Shown: positions 11,658-24,401 of the stretch, in pieces
Position numbering within the stretch: the first letter of the stretch is position 1
Layout of the letters: each line of letters starts with the position of its first letter
Origin: Cunninghamia lanceolata
Lineage: Eukaryota > Streptophyta > Pinopsida > Cupressales > Cupressaceae
DNA length: 64,000 nt
Direction of reading: 5' to 3'
Assembly (NCBI GenBank): GCA_027924645.1
Contig: BSBN01000860.1
Span: 5,642,001-5,706,000 of the forward strand
The notes under the pieces: model-generated
The model's database searches: none
What the model was told of the DNA's origin: nothing
Seen by the model: only the letters and a program-made list of their open reading frames with translations
Program-made: the position numbers and the translations under genes

Positions 11658-12518
11658 ATGACAATAAATTTCAGCAGAGATGAAGATCAGATCAAGAGGA
11701 AATATGAACAAGAGGCCATTGAATTTTTTTATGAATACCAAAGAACTCTTGATGAGTTTAAAAAACAGGCTTCGTTTGCTTATTTCTTGGGTTTAATTGT
11801 AGTGTTGAAACCTGGCAAACAAGGCTTGGTAAAATACATAAGAAGATCAAGGAAAGAAAAAGAAGAAAAGAAGACAGAGAAGAAAGAATATGAAAAGAAG
11901 AGCTTAAAAATTTATAAACCATTTCAGAAATCTTCTAATCAGCCCCAAAAGAAGAGCAAAAATCAGTTGAGAAAAGAACAACGTTGCTTCACATGCCACA
12001 AAGTTTGGACACCTAGTCATACATGTGGAAACAATAAAGAAGGTGAAATAGTGATCACAGGTTTATTTCAGCAGGGTGATGATATGGAGTTTGTCAAATC
12101 AGCAGCTATTAATCAGTCATATGAAGGTATGGATCCTCTTGATGATCCATTATTTGAGCATAGCATTGTCTCACCATCTCTACATAATAGTTCCAAGGAA
12201 TCAATTAGTGAGTTGGCTGACTTTGAAGGTGATATTGTTCATACATACAAAGGCAATACTGAAAATTTGTTATGTGATGAACAAAGTTACTTTGATGAAT
12301 TTGATCAAAGACCTTTAGCATTGCAAGATTTTAAGACTCAATGTCTGGTTAAGGAAGAAAAAGTTGTGCATACACTTTTTGGAACAACAAATGATAGGTA
12401 TCCATCAATTGAAGAAGATGTGCATAAGGACTATGAAGACATCAACAAAGGGTATGAAGCAAAAGTTGATTATATGATTGTGAACAACACTTCGTTATTT
12501 TCACATGATTTTTGCTAA
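11658..12518 (+). CDS. Gag-like zinc-knuckle protein of element H
   Basis: Open frame of 286 codons from the first ATG after the primer site. The N-terminal third is weakly Gag-like and followed by a Lys/Glu-rich stretch. A CX2CX7HXC zinc knuckle, CFTCHKVWTPSHTC, lies at about 11986-12027; it is the form found in Gag of elements A, B and D, and implies nucleic-acid binding. The acidic C-terminal half has no match that I recognise, but 12144-12329 (DPLFEHSIVSPSLH through LALQD) resembles 32829-32993 of element E. There is no protease or RT. A second frame (12505-12687) continues with a 14-base overlap and may be the frameshifted remainder. Confidence 0.6.
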   Translation: MTINFSRDEDQIKRKYEQEAIEFFYEYQRTLDEFKKQASFAYFLGLIVVLKPGKQGLVKYIRRSRKEKEEKKTEKKEYEKKSLKIYKPFQKSSNQPQKKSKNQLRKEQRCFTCHKVWTPSHTCGNNKEGEIVITGLFQQGDDMEFVKSAAINQSYEGMDPLDDPLFEHSIVSPSLHNSSKESISELADFEGDIVHTYKGNTENLLCDEQSYFDEFDQRPLALQDFKTQCLVKEEKVVHTLFGTTNDRYPSIEEDVHKDYEDINKGYEAKVDYMIVNNTSLFSHDFC

Positions 12519-12687
12519 TCATAAGGTGATAGATAAGTTCTATGTGGATCCAAGCTACACACAAGGTACGACATTCTATAATGGATTTGCTATTCCTCAC
12601 TTCATGGAAACACTACTACTTGTTTTCACATTGGAAGGAAATTGCAAAGCAACTGATTTTGAAAATCATGGCATAGAGGATGTAGTG
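12505..12687 (+). pseudogene. Remainder of the H accessory reading frame, cut by a solo LTR
   Basis: An open frame overlaps the end of the preceding one and runs into the LTR at 12688. The part before the LTR is about 60 residues with no recognised domain. It probably once continued at 14151. Confidence 0.4.
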
Positions 12688-14150
12688 TGTAATATCCCCC
12701 CCCTGATAGGATACTTGATTCTCGGGATGTTTGCATGTCTGTTTAGTTTGTCTTTGGGTTTTCTCAGACACTTGCAACAATATAATGCAAAAATAAGATA
12801 TTGCAATAATATTATTTTATTTAAAACTGAACATCACATAGGGAGTTAATGGCTGAAAATTCTAGATTTCAATATCTCCCAAAATATTCATTATTTGGCC
12901 AAATTATTAAAGACCCAATTGAGATAACATCCCCTATTATCTAAGCAATCAATACCCAGAAAGTCATATTGGCAAAGTGTGAAGATTTTTTTACATACTC
13001 AGTTTGCTGTTATGAAAAGTACATGTATGATATGAATGCAACGGCAGCAATAACTTTGATTCTCCTTGATTCTTCAAGAGGATAGATTGATACAAATTTT
13101 CTGTCCTTGTTTAAAGATTTGAGCTTTGTTCGGCCTGCCAATGTGTGCCAATGATGATGATAAATGCAACCACAAAGCAATCTGCCCTTCACAATGAAAT
13201 TCAGTCACAAACCCTTGGATAAATCTTCACAATTTTGCACAATGTTGGCCTCTGTTTGAAACCAATTTGATTAGCAAACTTCAGCTAGTGTTACACAACC
13301 TCAGATTGCAAAAACAATGAAGAAGCACATTCTCCAATGCCCAAGAATTGCAAAAACCCTAGTTTCTTCTCCCAAGAGCCAAGCTCTCCAAAAAGCACAA
13401 ACTCCAATTTGTAAAATGATCAAATGATAATGAAATCCTTTTCAAAAAGCCTTTATCTAATATTCAATTGGTATTTGGCTTCATCTCTTTTAAATTCATC
13501 TCATTTTAAATAACACTTTATCACTTATAATAAAATATACTTTAAAAGCATTTAATATAACTTTATACCATCTCTTAAAGTGGGCCCCCAATAAAACTTA
13601 AATGGACTTTTAAATAACTTGACTTTATAATCATTAAATGACCTTTTTATCATAAAGTCATTTAATGTTCACACTTTATATTTTGACTTTATGATATTAA
13701 ATACCCCTCAATCATAAAGTCACATGAAGTCAATATAATATTCCTTTAAAATGATTAATTATTATAATTATTATTAAAGTAACACTTTAATAATAATTAA
13801 ATGTCATAACTCCATTAATAATCATTATTTAATGATTTTGACTTCATCACTAACTAGCCCACAATTCCCACTATCAATCTGGATGCCTTACTAAAAATAG
13901 TAAGGTGGGTCTCTAATGTCCAACTGACTTACTATAAATAGTAAGTATATGCAAATAGATACAGAAACCCCTGAATATCAATTGCCTTAGAACATATGAA
14001 GGATCTGGAGATGAAAACACAGACAATTGCCCTCTAGAGAGCCAAATAACTCCACAACAAGGTCCTCTAATCACCAATATTAGCCTACAAGGACCCAGTG
14101 ATAGGCTAAATCCTCTAACTCTGATGCATGCTCAAAATGGGGACATTACA
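12688..14150 (-). mobile_element. Probable solo LTR, H-type, minus orientation
   Basis: On the plus strand it opens TGTAATATCC and closes AAAATGGGGACATTACA. The reverse complement starts TGTAATGTCCCCATTTTGAGC, like the solo LTR at 61662. It separates two parts of the H coding region. The flanking bases (TAGTG and CTATG) do not form a clean 5 bp duplication, so the ends or flanks are mutated. Its middle is AT-rich with repeated ATAAAGTCAT motifs (13640-13740). Confidence 0.65.
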
Positions 14151-15296
14151 CTATGAGAACTCAAAACATGTATGGTGAGTGGCTAAGGAGAGCTAAGGAA
14201 GCCAAGTTGTTAGCCACTCAAGCAAAACAACACCTACAAGAGATTCAAAGAAAATTTTGTTCACATGGATCATGAAAGGCAACAACGAGGTGCATTTCTT
14301 CATCAATTTTCAGTACTTCAAAAGGAAGAAACTATGATGGTAAAACATGAAGAAAAAAATCAGATTTGTAGGTTGAACCTTTTGAGAGGTATATGCATAT
14401 CGATTTTGGGTTTCAACTGAACTATAATCCAAGGCATGAAGGAAATCATGTGTAGAGAATTTTCAGACATGGTTCAATGGTTGTATATCAGTGCTTCTAG
14501 ATTTAACTGTGTGAGTTTTTTAACTCAACGTTTCGGATCATACTCCATGATCCATCATCATGAGAATAAAGAGCAAGAGAAGAGATGGATCATGGAGTAT
14601 GATCCGAAACGTTGAGTTAAAAAACTCTCACACAGTGAAAATCCAGAAGCACTGATATACATTCATTATGGACTATGGAAATCTGATGTCTATCATGGTT
14701 CAATGGTATTCAGCTTATACATTGAGGCCTAGTAGCTGTTCTATAATGATGATCATAAGTTTTTCAGACTTTACATTGATGAGTGTAGTTGATTGCATGG
14801 ATTTGTGTGCATGGGATTGTTACTACAGCACTTGGAGGTTGAATGATGATGAGATCTTATCAGTTTGTGATAGCAGAAGCATTCCCAAGATGATTATAAA
14901 TCTGATTTTCAGTTCTAACAATGCTATCATTATTTGTACCAGCAGTCTAAGGAAGATATGCGTGCTTGATTATGCACACATAATGAACACTTTTCAAGTC
15001 CATATGAAATAATTTAGATTTAGATGGATAACTTGTGATGATGACTTGATAAGAGACACTTATCCTTTCATTTTCAATTTATATGATGGTGCAATAACTT
15101 GGGATCCAAGCATTGGTATGATGGATGGATTGCTTCACAATGATTTGTTGAATGACAGTTGTATCAAAGTGGAGCAGCGGAAACTTGGTGGAGCATTCTT
15201 TAGATTGATTTGGGATCCTGGAATCTCAATGATTGTATGCAGGAGTTGTTTCAATTGTGATTGCTTGGGACAATCAATCTTTGAGTGGGGAGGATT
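14151..15296 (+). pseudogene. Degenerate accessory protein of element H (3' part)
   Basis: Broken frames with no recognised domain, including open stretches at 14668-15012 and 15046-15321. The segment 15093-15185 (WDPSIGMM, then a region ending EQRKL) resembles 34512-34633 of element E (WNPGGGMF through KQREL). Both elements thus carry the same unrecognised protein directly upstream of the polypurine tract. A fold-back insertion at 14482-14693 interrupts it. Confidence 0.5.
14482..14693. mobile_element. Fold-back MITE-like insertion
   Basis: Arms 14483-14555 and 14585-14660 are near-perfect inverted repeats of about 73 bases around a 29-base loop. The directly repeated 14-mer CATGGTTCAATGGT stands at 14468-14481 and 14694-14707. 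It would be an unusually long target duplication, or a shorter one plus chance identity. The 33 bases after the right arm have no partner on the left, so the left end may be shortened. It encodes nothing. A diverged half copy is at 38217-38325. Confidence 0.75.
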
Positions 15297-16195
15297 TGTA
15301 ATGTCCCCATTTTCCGAATGATCATCCAGCGGGGGTCCACTAGACTATTTTTATTCCCATAGACTAAGTTGGGAGATATAAGGGAATAATTTGATTAATT
15401 AAATAATAAATAATCCTAAGTCATTTTGGGGTTATTTATATTTAATTAATTAGGTGGGCCTATTTTTATTATAAAAGTGACTTGGAGAAAGGAAAGTCAG
15501 TTAAGTGAAACTAATTTTAAAGTCACTTGGAAAAAGGAAAGGAGTAACATAATAAAATGTCAAATAAATTATTATTTTATTATGGATGTCAAAAAAGAAT
15601 TAAAATTGGCAAAATGGAGTGGACCTCTTGGAGGCTTTATAAGGAGGTCATTTGGAGTTCACTTCATCATATTAACATTTTGTCAATTGCATAGAGTTTC
15701 CTTTTTGTTGCAACTTCTGGTTCAACTTGTTCTAAGGGCGAAAACCCTTAGAGATTTGTGGTTTGGACAAAAACCCAATACCACTTTAGAGGTAAATCCA
15801 CCTAGGGTTTACTATTGAGCATTATTACAGGATCTTGGCATCGTAGAAGCGCTGGAAAGTCATTATTTTTGTAGGTTACAGCTACTAGGTTTTCATCAAC
15901 AAATGGGAAGATTTGTGCCAAATACCAATTTGGGATTGGATCGATTTATGGAGGATTTTTGAGATTCAAAGAGAAATATTTTGTAGGATTTTGAAGGAGA
16001 ATGTAATGTCCCCTTCTAGTAAGCTCAAATTGTTCTCAACCTTGCACAATTTCAACTCACAAAAAGGGAACATTAGTACTCCAAATTTTTCTCTTTTCAT
16101 ATCATAATTAATATAGATCCATATTCTTTCCACATTTATCCTAAAACTTGTAATTCCATAATATTCATAGTCATTCAGTCTCATATTTATATCCA

Positions 16196-16332
16196 AGTTC
16201 ACATTCATATTCACATTCATATTCATATTCATATTCACATTCACATTCATATTCACATTCACATTCATATTCATATTCATATTCACATTCACATTCATAT
16301 TCATATTCATATTCATATTCATACTCATTTTC
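16196..16332. repeat. Hexamer microsatellite (ATTCAT/ATTCAC)
   Basis: About 22 hexamers alternating ATTCAT and ATTCAC inside the solo LTR. Shorter GAATAT-type tracts occur at the matching place in the element C LTRs (about 46920-47050). Long Met-Asn or Glu-Tyr frames read here are repeat artefacts. Confidence 0.9.
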
Positions 16333-18293
16333 ATTTTTATAGGCCTCAATTGCTATCCTTAGAAGGATCATGTGTCGCCCTATCATTAACCCATCTCTAA
16401 CTCCATAGGCATGGTTCGTTAAGGAGACACTAACTATCCCATACGGAGGCCCGATGGCTTCCCACCTCACCAATCGGCTCCAAAGACTTCCCACCTCATC
16501 TTGGAGAGTCACCTACCGTAGGGCACAAATCACATTGATGAGCTCATCATACCATAGGCCCAAGGCTTCACCTCACACCCGGAGGTACTTCAACACTTGG
16601 CACAAGAGACTTCGCCTCACACCTGGAGGTACTTCATCTTCTTGGGGTTACCTAGGTCCAGTAACATTCTCCTAACTTACCCATACACCTAGGATGGCGA
16701 GATGATTAAAGATGAGGCTAATCCTCCTTTCGGATATGGCACAATCCTATGATTTCTAAGTCTTTAACATTTTGCACATGATGCCTTATATTGCATCTTG
16801 GCCGTATGTCATAATTGATCAATCATATGTCACATGATCACATTTCATTATCATCATTGAATTCATTTATGATTCAATTATGGTTATCATCAATATTAAT
16901 TATAAACACAATCACTTATCTTTGTAAGTCTATTTTATAATATGGAGAATCTAAAATGTGAACATTACTTCTAATGCATATCATAATCATTATGCCATTG
17001 ATTTATCAAACTTCTATCTATCATTTCATATATTGCGTTTATGAGATGAGATGAACATAATTTACATACCTTCAGTCTTGTCTTGGTTGATGGGTAGATT
17101 CAATGAAGATGCTGGCTGTTGTTAAATGGAACTCTGCTTTATATTGCTTATGCTTTCAATTCGATCTGCTGCTGTGTATTGCTTAAGATGTATTTATATG
17201 TTTTTGCTCTGAACAGATGTTAATTGCTCATTCGCTGATATGATGATCTGTTGTTCGATGATTCCCCATCTACCATCAAGTGCAATTCCATTTTATATCT
17301 ATAGGGCATATGACCAACGGTCATGCCTTTTGATCGTGGCTGCTGTTAGCCTTAATCACATTTAACCGTTGACTTCTTGCAACCTTTGTAAGAATATAAG
17401 AATTGCTCTTATATGTCCCGCAACATTATTAGTTATGTTTGTTTTAAACTATTATCAATTAAGGTGATCGCAGGTTGCCTTAAATAATTCTAATTCATTT
17501 ATTAAGGGATCGCTGCACCTTTATTATTTTGTTTGCAGCCTATATTTATTCGTTTGGGCATCCTTTATTAAACTTAATTTTCTCATTAGTGCTGAAAGGT
17601 ATGCAATATTAATAGAATTTGTGGTTTCTTGGAAATGTATCATTTTGAGTGGAAGGTGGGTCCATTCCCTGCCAAGATTGTCTTTTGTCTGCTAAGCATC
17701 TATTTGTTAATTGGCTAATAATCTGAATTTCTGAGTATTGTCTTATATCCATCCTTATGGAATCATGCATCATGGTTCTTATAATCATCTATCAACTCAG
17801 CATTTGTTTATTATAATCATCTCTTCTATATTGTTTAGTCTTATTTATAACTGCTGACTTTAATACGTTTATAATGGTATTTCTTTTAGTAGTCACAGGT
17901 ATAATATATTTTTATATTTATATTTAGATAATATAAATATTAATGGTTACTAATAATATCTATTATTATTATTTCTTATTCATATATATTATACTATTAA
18001 AATTATAATAATATTTACATTGATAATATTTATGTATATGTATTTATTATTATTATATCTAAATTAATAATATTTACATCAATATATTATTATTGCTAAT
18101 CATATCTAATTTATATTTATATTATTAATATAAATATTGTAATTATATTTATTTAATATAATAATATTTATATTTACTCTTTATTTATATATATAAATAT
18201 ATTTATTAAATATTCATATAATATTATTAATATTATTTATTAAATAATATATATTAATAATCATGCATAATTATCTCTATCATTTAATTTGAC

Positions 18294-19589
18294 TGTCATG
18301 TCCCCTCTTTAGCGCTGTCTAGCAGAGACATGAGAGTTGATTATCATCCGGGTTCCCGTAGGTCAGCGGAGTGGTTAGGGGACCTATCCTGAGGCGGTGT
18401 AGCTTGGTAGGGAGCTTTACAGGCCTTTCCAGACAGTTTGTGACAGTTTCCTATTTTTTAGGAAGGGTTCCTATTTTTTAGGGTTTGACTGAGAGTTGAC
18501 CAGGAGGCATCAGGGGACCTCCAGGAGCATTTTTGGAGTTTTGGTCAAATTCCCTTTTTTTAGGAGGTATCCCTACATTTTAGGGAGGCACTGTCAGTTA
18601 GCATGACACGTGGCAACATCACCAGTGGCGTGGGCTACAGCAGTTCTCAGTTCAGGATGGCCAGGTGATGGAATTAGAATAATTATTGAATATTAAAGTG
18701 TGGCTTTAATATTTAATAAAAATGAAATAAAATAAAGTGAATAACATGTCACTTTATATTAATAAGTTATTAAAAGGACCCCCACCTAGTTGACACAATG
18801 TTGTGTTAAAAAGGTGGTCTTTTAATAATGAAGTTAGGCCCTCAACTTGGGCGCCCAACTTGTGAGACTTCATTAATAAAAGAATCTTTCAAAGATTCTT
18901 AATTTTGATCCCCTTTTGGAACCCTAAAGTGGACGCCCACTTTGGGAAATGAATAAAGTGACTTTGAAGTGCTATTTGGGATTATCTTTTGCATATCTTT
19001 TGAAGCTTCATGGCAGCTCTGAACTCTGTGGAAGGGGGCAGCAGCATTCAGACTCTTGGGAACGAAAACTCTCAAGGATTTTGGTGAATTGGACGACAAC
19101 CTAGTTCTGGTTTGTGGGAGGCCTACTCTGGGTCTTCATTTGTGCATCATTGGACAGATTCCAAGGCATGCTATTGCAGATCTAAGCTTGCAGCAATGCC
19201 AAATCAGCCTTATTCTTCAGATCCTTCATTCTCAGTTGCATGTATAGCCTCTTCTGGGCCAATACTCTCTTTGTATGCAAGTAGGGTTGCAAACCAGGCT
19301 TTCATTGAATATAAAATACAGATCTGATGGGTATGTGCCTCAATTTCTTAGTTAGTATTTTTCTATCAGTTAATATTTATTTTTAGTCCATTTCTATTTG
19401 AGATTGCAACTGTATGTATTTCTATTTGCCATCTTGGCAAATACACATCTCAAGAAAACTGAAACCCCTTCTGCATCTCCTCTCTAGTCTGAAAGAAAAC
19501 AAAAAAAAAAATTAATAAAAATCATAAAACAAATAAAATCACAAAAACAACACTTCATTTCAGCAAAGGGATCCATCAGGGATCTTTCA
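18294..19589 (+). mobile_element. 5' LTR of element B
   Basis: 1296 bp, from TGTCATGTCCCC to GATCTTTCA. Unlike the C-family it does not end with the inverse of its start. It contains two copies of a TTTTTTAGG box near 18450-18480. Confidence 0.95.
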
Positions 19590-19590
19590 G

Positions 19591-19603
19591 TGGTATCAAA
19601 GCC
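19591..19603 (+). promoter_or_regulatory. Primer binding site of element B
   Basis: TGGTATCAAAGCC one base after the LTR; one mismatch from the canonical initiator-tRNA-Met site TGGTATCAGAGCC. Confidence 0.88.
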
Positions 19604-19643
19604 TTTGACCTGCCAGCCTGTGGGGTTTAGAGAATTGTTTTCT

Positions 19644-22600
19644 ATGCATACAAACAGGTATTACACACGCAGGACAGCCCAAAACGAGCTTGGAATTGGT
19701 ACGGCTAAAGAACCAGTAATGGCTGAAGAACAGAGAAATGCCAGGAGAGATCAGGATGAGGAAGAGAGAGAGATGATGAGAACCCTCATCAACACTCAGC
19801 CTAGGATTGCTCAGACCCTTGACAGGATACAGGACGCCTTGGACCGGTTGGAGTTAGATAGAGGCAGACGGAGCAGATCAGTATCTATGGCAGGGAGTCA
19901 GCATAGTCACAGGTCACACGCATCGGCTAGGAGCTCCCATCATTCCCCTAGGCGTGGACAGGCCAGGGATAGACCCTTACTTCCTCAGTTTGCACCAAGT
20001 GAACGGCCAGCACAGGTAGAGCCACCAAAGGTGGAATTTCAAGATTCAGTCATGGCAGCTACTGCTAAGTGGAGAGCCCTACCCCCTGAGGTCAGGGATG
20101 TCTTTCCTTTTCCACAGTACTGTGCACAGCGCAGAGATTCTGCCAGGTTCAGAGGAGACCAAGGCACTAGACCACAGCAGCAGAACTATGACCTTAGTAG
20201 AGCCACTGGAAAGATCACGTTGGCTACATATGATGGTACGGGTAGTACGAGTGCACGTGCTTGGGTGCACAAGCTGGACATATATTTATCCTTGAGACCC
20301 ATGCCTGAGCGTGAGGCTATCCAGTTTGCTGTCTTACATTTAGATGGGGTTGCCTACGATTGGTGGCATCATGGATTGGTCACCCAGGATCATGCCTTGA
20401 TTCATTACTATGCAGAGTTCACTGAACGACTCATTACCCGATTTAACCGTAAGGACACAGAACTCTACTACAGGGAGTTGGCGCATCTTAGACAAACAGG
20501 ACATGCTGAAGCTTATGTTAATGAGTTTCAGCGTATTGCAGTTATGGTACCTGATATGCCCCAGAGACGTAGCGTGATGTTATTCATTGAGGGGTTACAG
20601 GATAGGCTTAAGGGATTGGTACGTGCCTTCCAGCCGGCCACTCTTAAGGATGCCATTGATGTGACCTTGAGATTGGACACCACTCCCACTTATCAGTCGA
20701 ATAAGAGGCCATTCAGGGAATCACGGCCTATTCAGAAGGCCAATACTCCACAGTTTAGAGATGGACAGTCAGCTAGACCTTCTAGGATGGATTAGGAGTC
20801 ACAGAATGATTTGAGGAAGAAATTATGCTTTTCCTGCAAGGAGCCTTGGGAGCCCGGACACCGCTGTATGGGTAAGGGCAGAGTTCACTTGATTGAGGTC
20901 ACATTCGAGCTTGGGGATGAGGAGATACCAGACACCGACATTGAGGACAGCCCTGAGGAGGTTATTCAGGAGCGACCCCAGCTGGAGATAGATATCCCTG
21001 ATTCATCGGCGGCAGCGAAAGTGAGTATGGCTACACTATCCAGTTATCCCAGGTTCCATGCCTTTCGGTTGAAAGGTACATTACAGGGACAGCGAGTCAT
21101 GAGTTTGGTTGACACAGGAGCTACGCACAATTTCATTGATCAGAAATTGGTTGAGAGGCGTGGATTACAGTCTGAGGTGTTCGAGGGTTTTGGAGTTAAG
21201 GTTGCAGATGGTGCAGTGTTGGGTTGTACTTGGAGGATCTCACAGCTCAGCATTCAGATGGGGGATTTTACCTTGACGGATGACTTTTATATCCTACCCT
21301 TAGAGGATTATGATGTGATTTTGGGTATGCAGTGGTTACAGGGTATTGGGAGATATATTATTGATCACCACCGCATGCAGTTAGAATTCTTATCTGGTGG
21401 AAAGAAGGTGATCTTGAGGGCAGCCTCTGACGGTGGGCCCAAGGAGGTATCTTCTCGCAGGATGGAGTCTATTATTAGACATGATGATGTGATCTGGGCC
21501 ACACGTTGTTTTGTGAAATCCAAGACACCTACTCCCCAGGATGGTAGAGCATTTCATGTTGACATACAGACAGTGATGGATCGGCATGGCCGAGTATTTG
21601 GTGACATACCTCCTGGTGTACCCCCAGATAGAGGGTTTAAGCATGGGATAGAGATGGAGGATGGAGCGAAGCCAGTGATCACCACCCCGTATCGTCATCC
21701 TAGAGCATACAAGGATGAGATTGAGAAGACTATTCATGAGCTGTTAGATATGGGTTTCATTCGCCCCAGTTCTAGCCCCTTTGCTTCTTCTGTAGTACTG
21801 GTTAAGAAGGATGGGACTCTACGAATGTGTATAGATTACAGGGCCTTGAACAAGAAGACAATCAAGAACAGATACCCTATTCCGCGCATTGATGAGTTGT
21901 TGGACGAGCTTCATGGAGCCATCTACTTCTCTAAGATTGATCTTCGTTCAGGCTATCATCAAATCCGTGTACGAGCAGAGGATGTACACAAGACCGCCTT
22001 CCATTGTCACTATGGGCATTATGAGTTCCTGGTGATGCCTTTTGGCCTTACCAATGCCCCAGCGACTTTCCAGTCATGTATGAACCATCTCTTCAACAAG
22101 CAGTTGAGGAAATCGGTTCTAGTGTTCTTTGACGATATTCTGATCTACAGTCGTACTTGGGAGGACCATCTCAGACATGTTGAGGAGGTACTTAGCATCA
22201 TGGAGAGTCAGTCTCTATTTGCTAAGTTGTCCAAATGTGAGTTTGGACTTAGGGAGGTCTTATATCTAGGTCATGTAATCAGTGCTGATGGGGTGAAGGT
22301 GCATGAGGAGAAAATTTAGGCAATTAGAGATTGGCCCCACCCTCAGAACATTACTGAGTTACGGGGGTTCCTTGGTCTATGTGCTTATTACAGGCGATTT
22401 GTGAAGGGTTTCTCTCAGTTGGCAGCTCCCTTGACAGACCTCACAAAGAAAGGGGCTTTCAGATGGACAGAACAGGCACAGGGAGTCTTTGACAAACTCA
22501 AGGAGGTTATGAGTACTTGCCCAGTTTTAGCACTTCCTGACTTCTCGCAGCCTTTTGTACTTGAGTGTGATGCTTTGCGTTTGGGCATAGGAGCGGTTTT

Positions 22601-24401
22601 GATGCAGAACCGACACCCCATTGCTTTTGAGACTCGGAAGCTGTAGGATAATGAGAGGTTGTATTCTACATATGATAAGGAAATGTTGGCTATTATGCAT
22701 GCATTAGCCAAGTTCAGACAGTATCTTGTTGGCAGCAAATTCGTAGTAAGAACAGACCACAACAGTCTGAAATATTTCCTTGATCAGACAGAGCTCAATG
22801 ATCGTCAGCAAAAATGGGTGAGCAAGATTCAGGCTTATGATTTTGACATCGAATTCATAAAGGGGAAGAATAATACTGTGGCTGATGCACTTTCTAGGAA
22901 ACCATCACTTGCTGCCCTATGTTCATTGAGCGAGATTTCAACAGATTGGAAGGCTCAACTTTTAGTTGAGTACTCCAAAAATCAGCATGCTTGTGAGGTC
23001 ATGGATGGTTTGGTGTTGGATGATAGGTACACTGTGGTAGATGAAGTCATCTACTACAAGGGAAGGGTGTATCTGGTTCCTGGTTCTCAGTTGAAGGAAC
23101 AAATTATGCATGTTTATCATGATACTCCGACAGCAGGGCACCCAGGTTATGGTAAGACCTACAGGGCGGTTCAGGAGAGATTCTCTTGGAAGGGTCTCAA
23201 AGCTGATATCTTACGTCATGTTCGTGAGTGTTTGACGTGCCAGCAGAATAAGTCTGAGCATACTTTTCCTGCTGGTTTATTGCAGCCATTACCTATACCG
23301 GAGCAGAAGTGGTCAGGGATCTCCATGGATTTCATTACAGGGCTTCCTCGGGTGCAGGGGAAAGACTGTATCTATGTTGTAGTTGACAGGTTGACTAAAT
23401 ACGCCCACTTCTTTCCTATTGCAGCTGATTTCACAGCATCTCAGGTGGCGGAGTTATTTTTCAGAGAGATATTCAGGCTCCCCGGTCTCCCCAAGACCAT
23501 AGTGAGTGACAGGGATAGTAGGTTCATGAGTTCTTTCTGGCAAGAACTTTTCAGGCTCACAGGTACGGAGTTGACACCCAGTACCAGCGACCACCCACAG
23601 ACAGATGGGCAGACCGAGATTGTTAATAAGTGGGTTGAGGGGTATTTGCGCAGCTATGTGTCAGGACAGCAGAAGGCATGGGTGCGTTGGCTATATCTAG
23701 GAGAGTATTGTTATAATACTACACACCATATGTCTATTGCCATGACACCTTTTAGAGCCCTCTATGGTTACGAGGCATTATCTTTTGTTGATTTGGCTGT
23801 AAGTGACAACAGAGTGCCCTTGGCACAGGATTGGTTACAGGAGAACCAGGACATCATAAGATCTCTCAGGGAGAATCTTCAGCAGGCCCAGAATCAGCAG
23901 AAGGTCTACGCTGATCGGCATAGGACTGAGAGAGTATTTGAGGTGGATGACATGGTTTTCCTACAGTTGCAGCCTTACCGACAGAGCACCCTTAAAAGGG
24001 GTGGAGCTGAGAAGCTCAAGCCTCGCTTCTACGGACCATATCGGATTCTCAAGCGTGTGGGAGAGGTTGCTTATGAGATTGAGTTACCACCTGACAGTCG
24101 GATTCATAATGTGTTCCATGTATCTTGCCTGAAAAAGGCACTGGGGCAACATATTGTAGCATCACCCAATTTCCCTCCCTTGGATGAGGAAGGTAAGCTG
24201 ACTCTGTTTCCTGAGGAGATCTTGGAGGAGAGGGAACGACGGCTGAGAAGCAGGGTGATTCGGGAGTACTTGATTCGTTGGAGAGGTCTCCCTATAGAGG
24301 ATGCCACCTGGGAGGGAGAGTCCATTTTACAGCATCCGACCTTGCAGTTGCTTGTGGGCAAGCATCTTCGAGAGGGGAGGACTGTCATGTCCCCTCTTTA
24401 G
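19644..24401 (+). pseudogene. Gag-Pol of chromovirus B, one frame with three TAG stops
   Basis: A single frame from the ATG at 19644 to a stop just inside the 3' LTR, about 1585 codons, without frameshifts. It encodes Gag with a zinc knuckle [14 protein letters not shown] (20826-20867), protease [10 protein letters not shown] (from 21111), RT with FFDDILIY (catalytic DD at 22131), RNase H (about 22550-22900), and integrase with an HHCC motif (about 23118-23250) and catalytic D, D, E at about 23328, 23508 and 23616. A chromodomain (about 24205-24340; the type that guides integration through histone marks) ends it. In-frame TAGs stand at 20793, 22317 and 22644. At each of them relatives have Gln, so each is a CAG to TAG change. 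The first lies inside Gag, not at the gag-pol border, so programmed readthrough is unlikely. Confidence 0.93.
24368..24382 (+). promoter_or_regulatory. Polypurine tract of element B
   Basis: CGAGAGGGGAGGAC directly before the 3' LTR start; the likely primer site for plus-strand DNA synthesis. It lies within the last codons of pol. Confidence 0.8.

Noticed and set aside
15966..16512. Long minus-strand frames with Met-Asn and Glu-Tyr repeats
   Set aside because: They are translations of the ATTCAT/ATTCAC microsatellite.
20793..20795. Programmed TAG readthrough between gag and pol in B
   Set aside because: The stop lies upstream of the zinc knuckle inside Gag, and two more TAGs lie in RT/RNase H; CAG-to-TAG decay explains all three.
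22415..22762. Minus-strand ORFs inside the pol region of B and D
   Set aside because: They are shadows of the real plus-strand pol frame.
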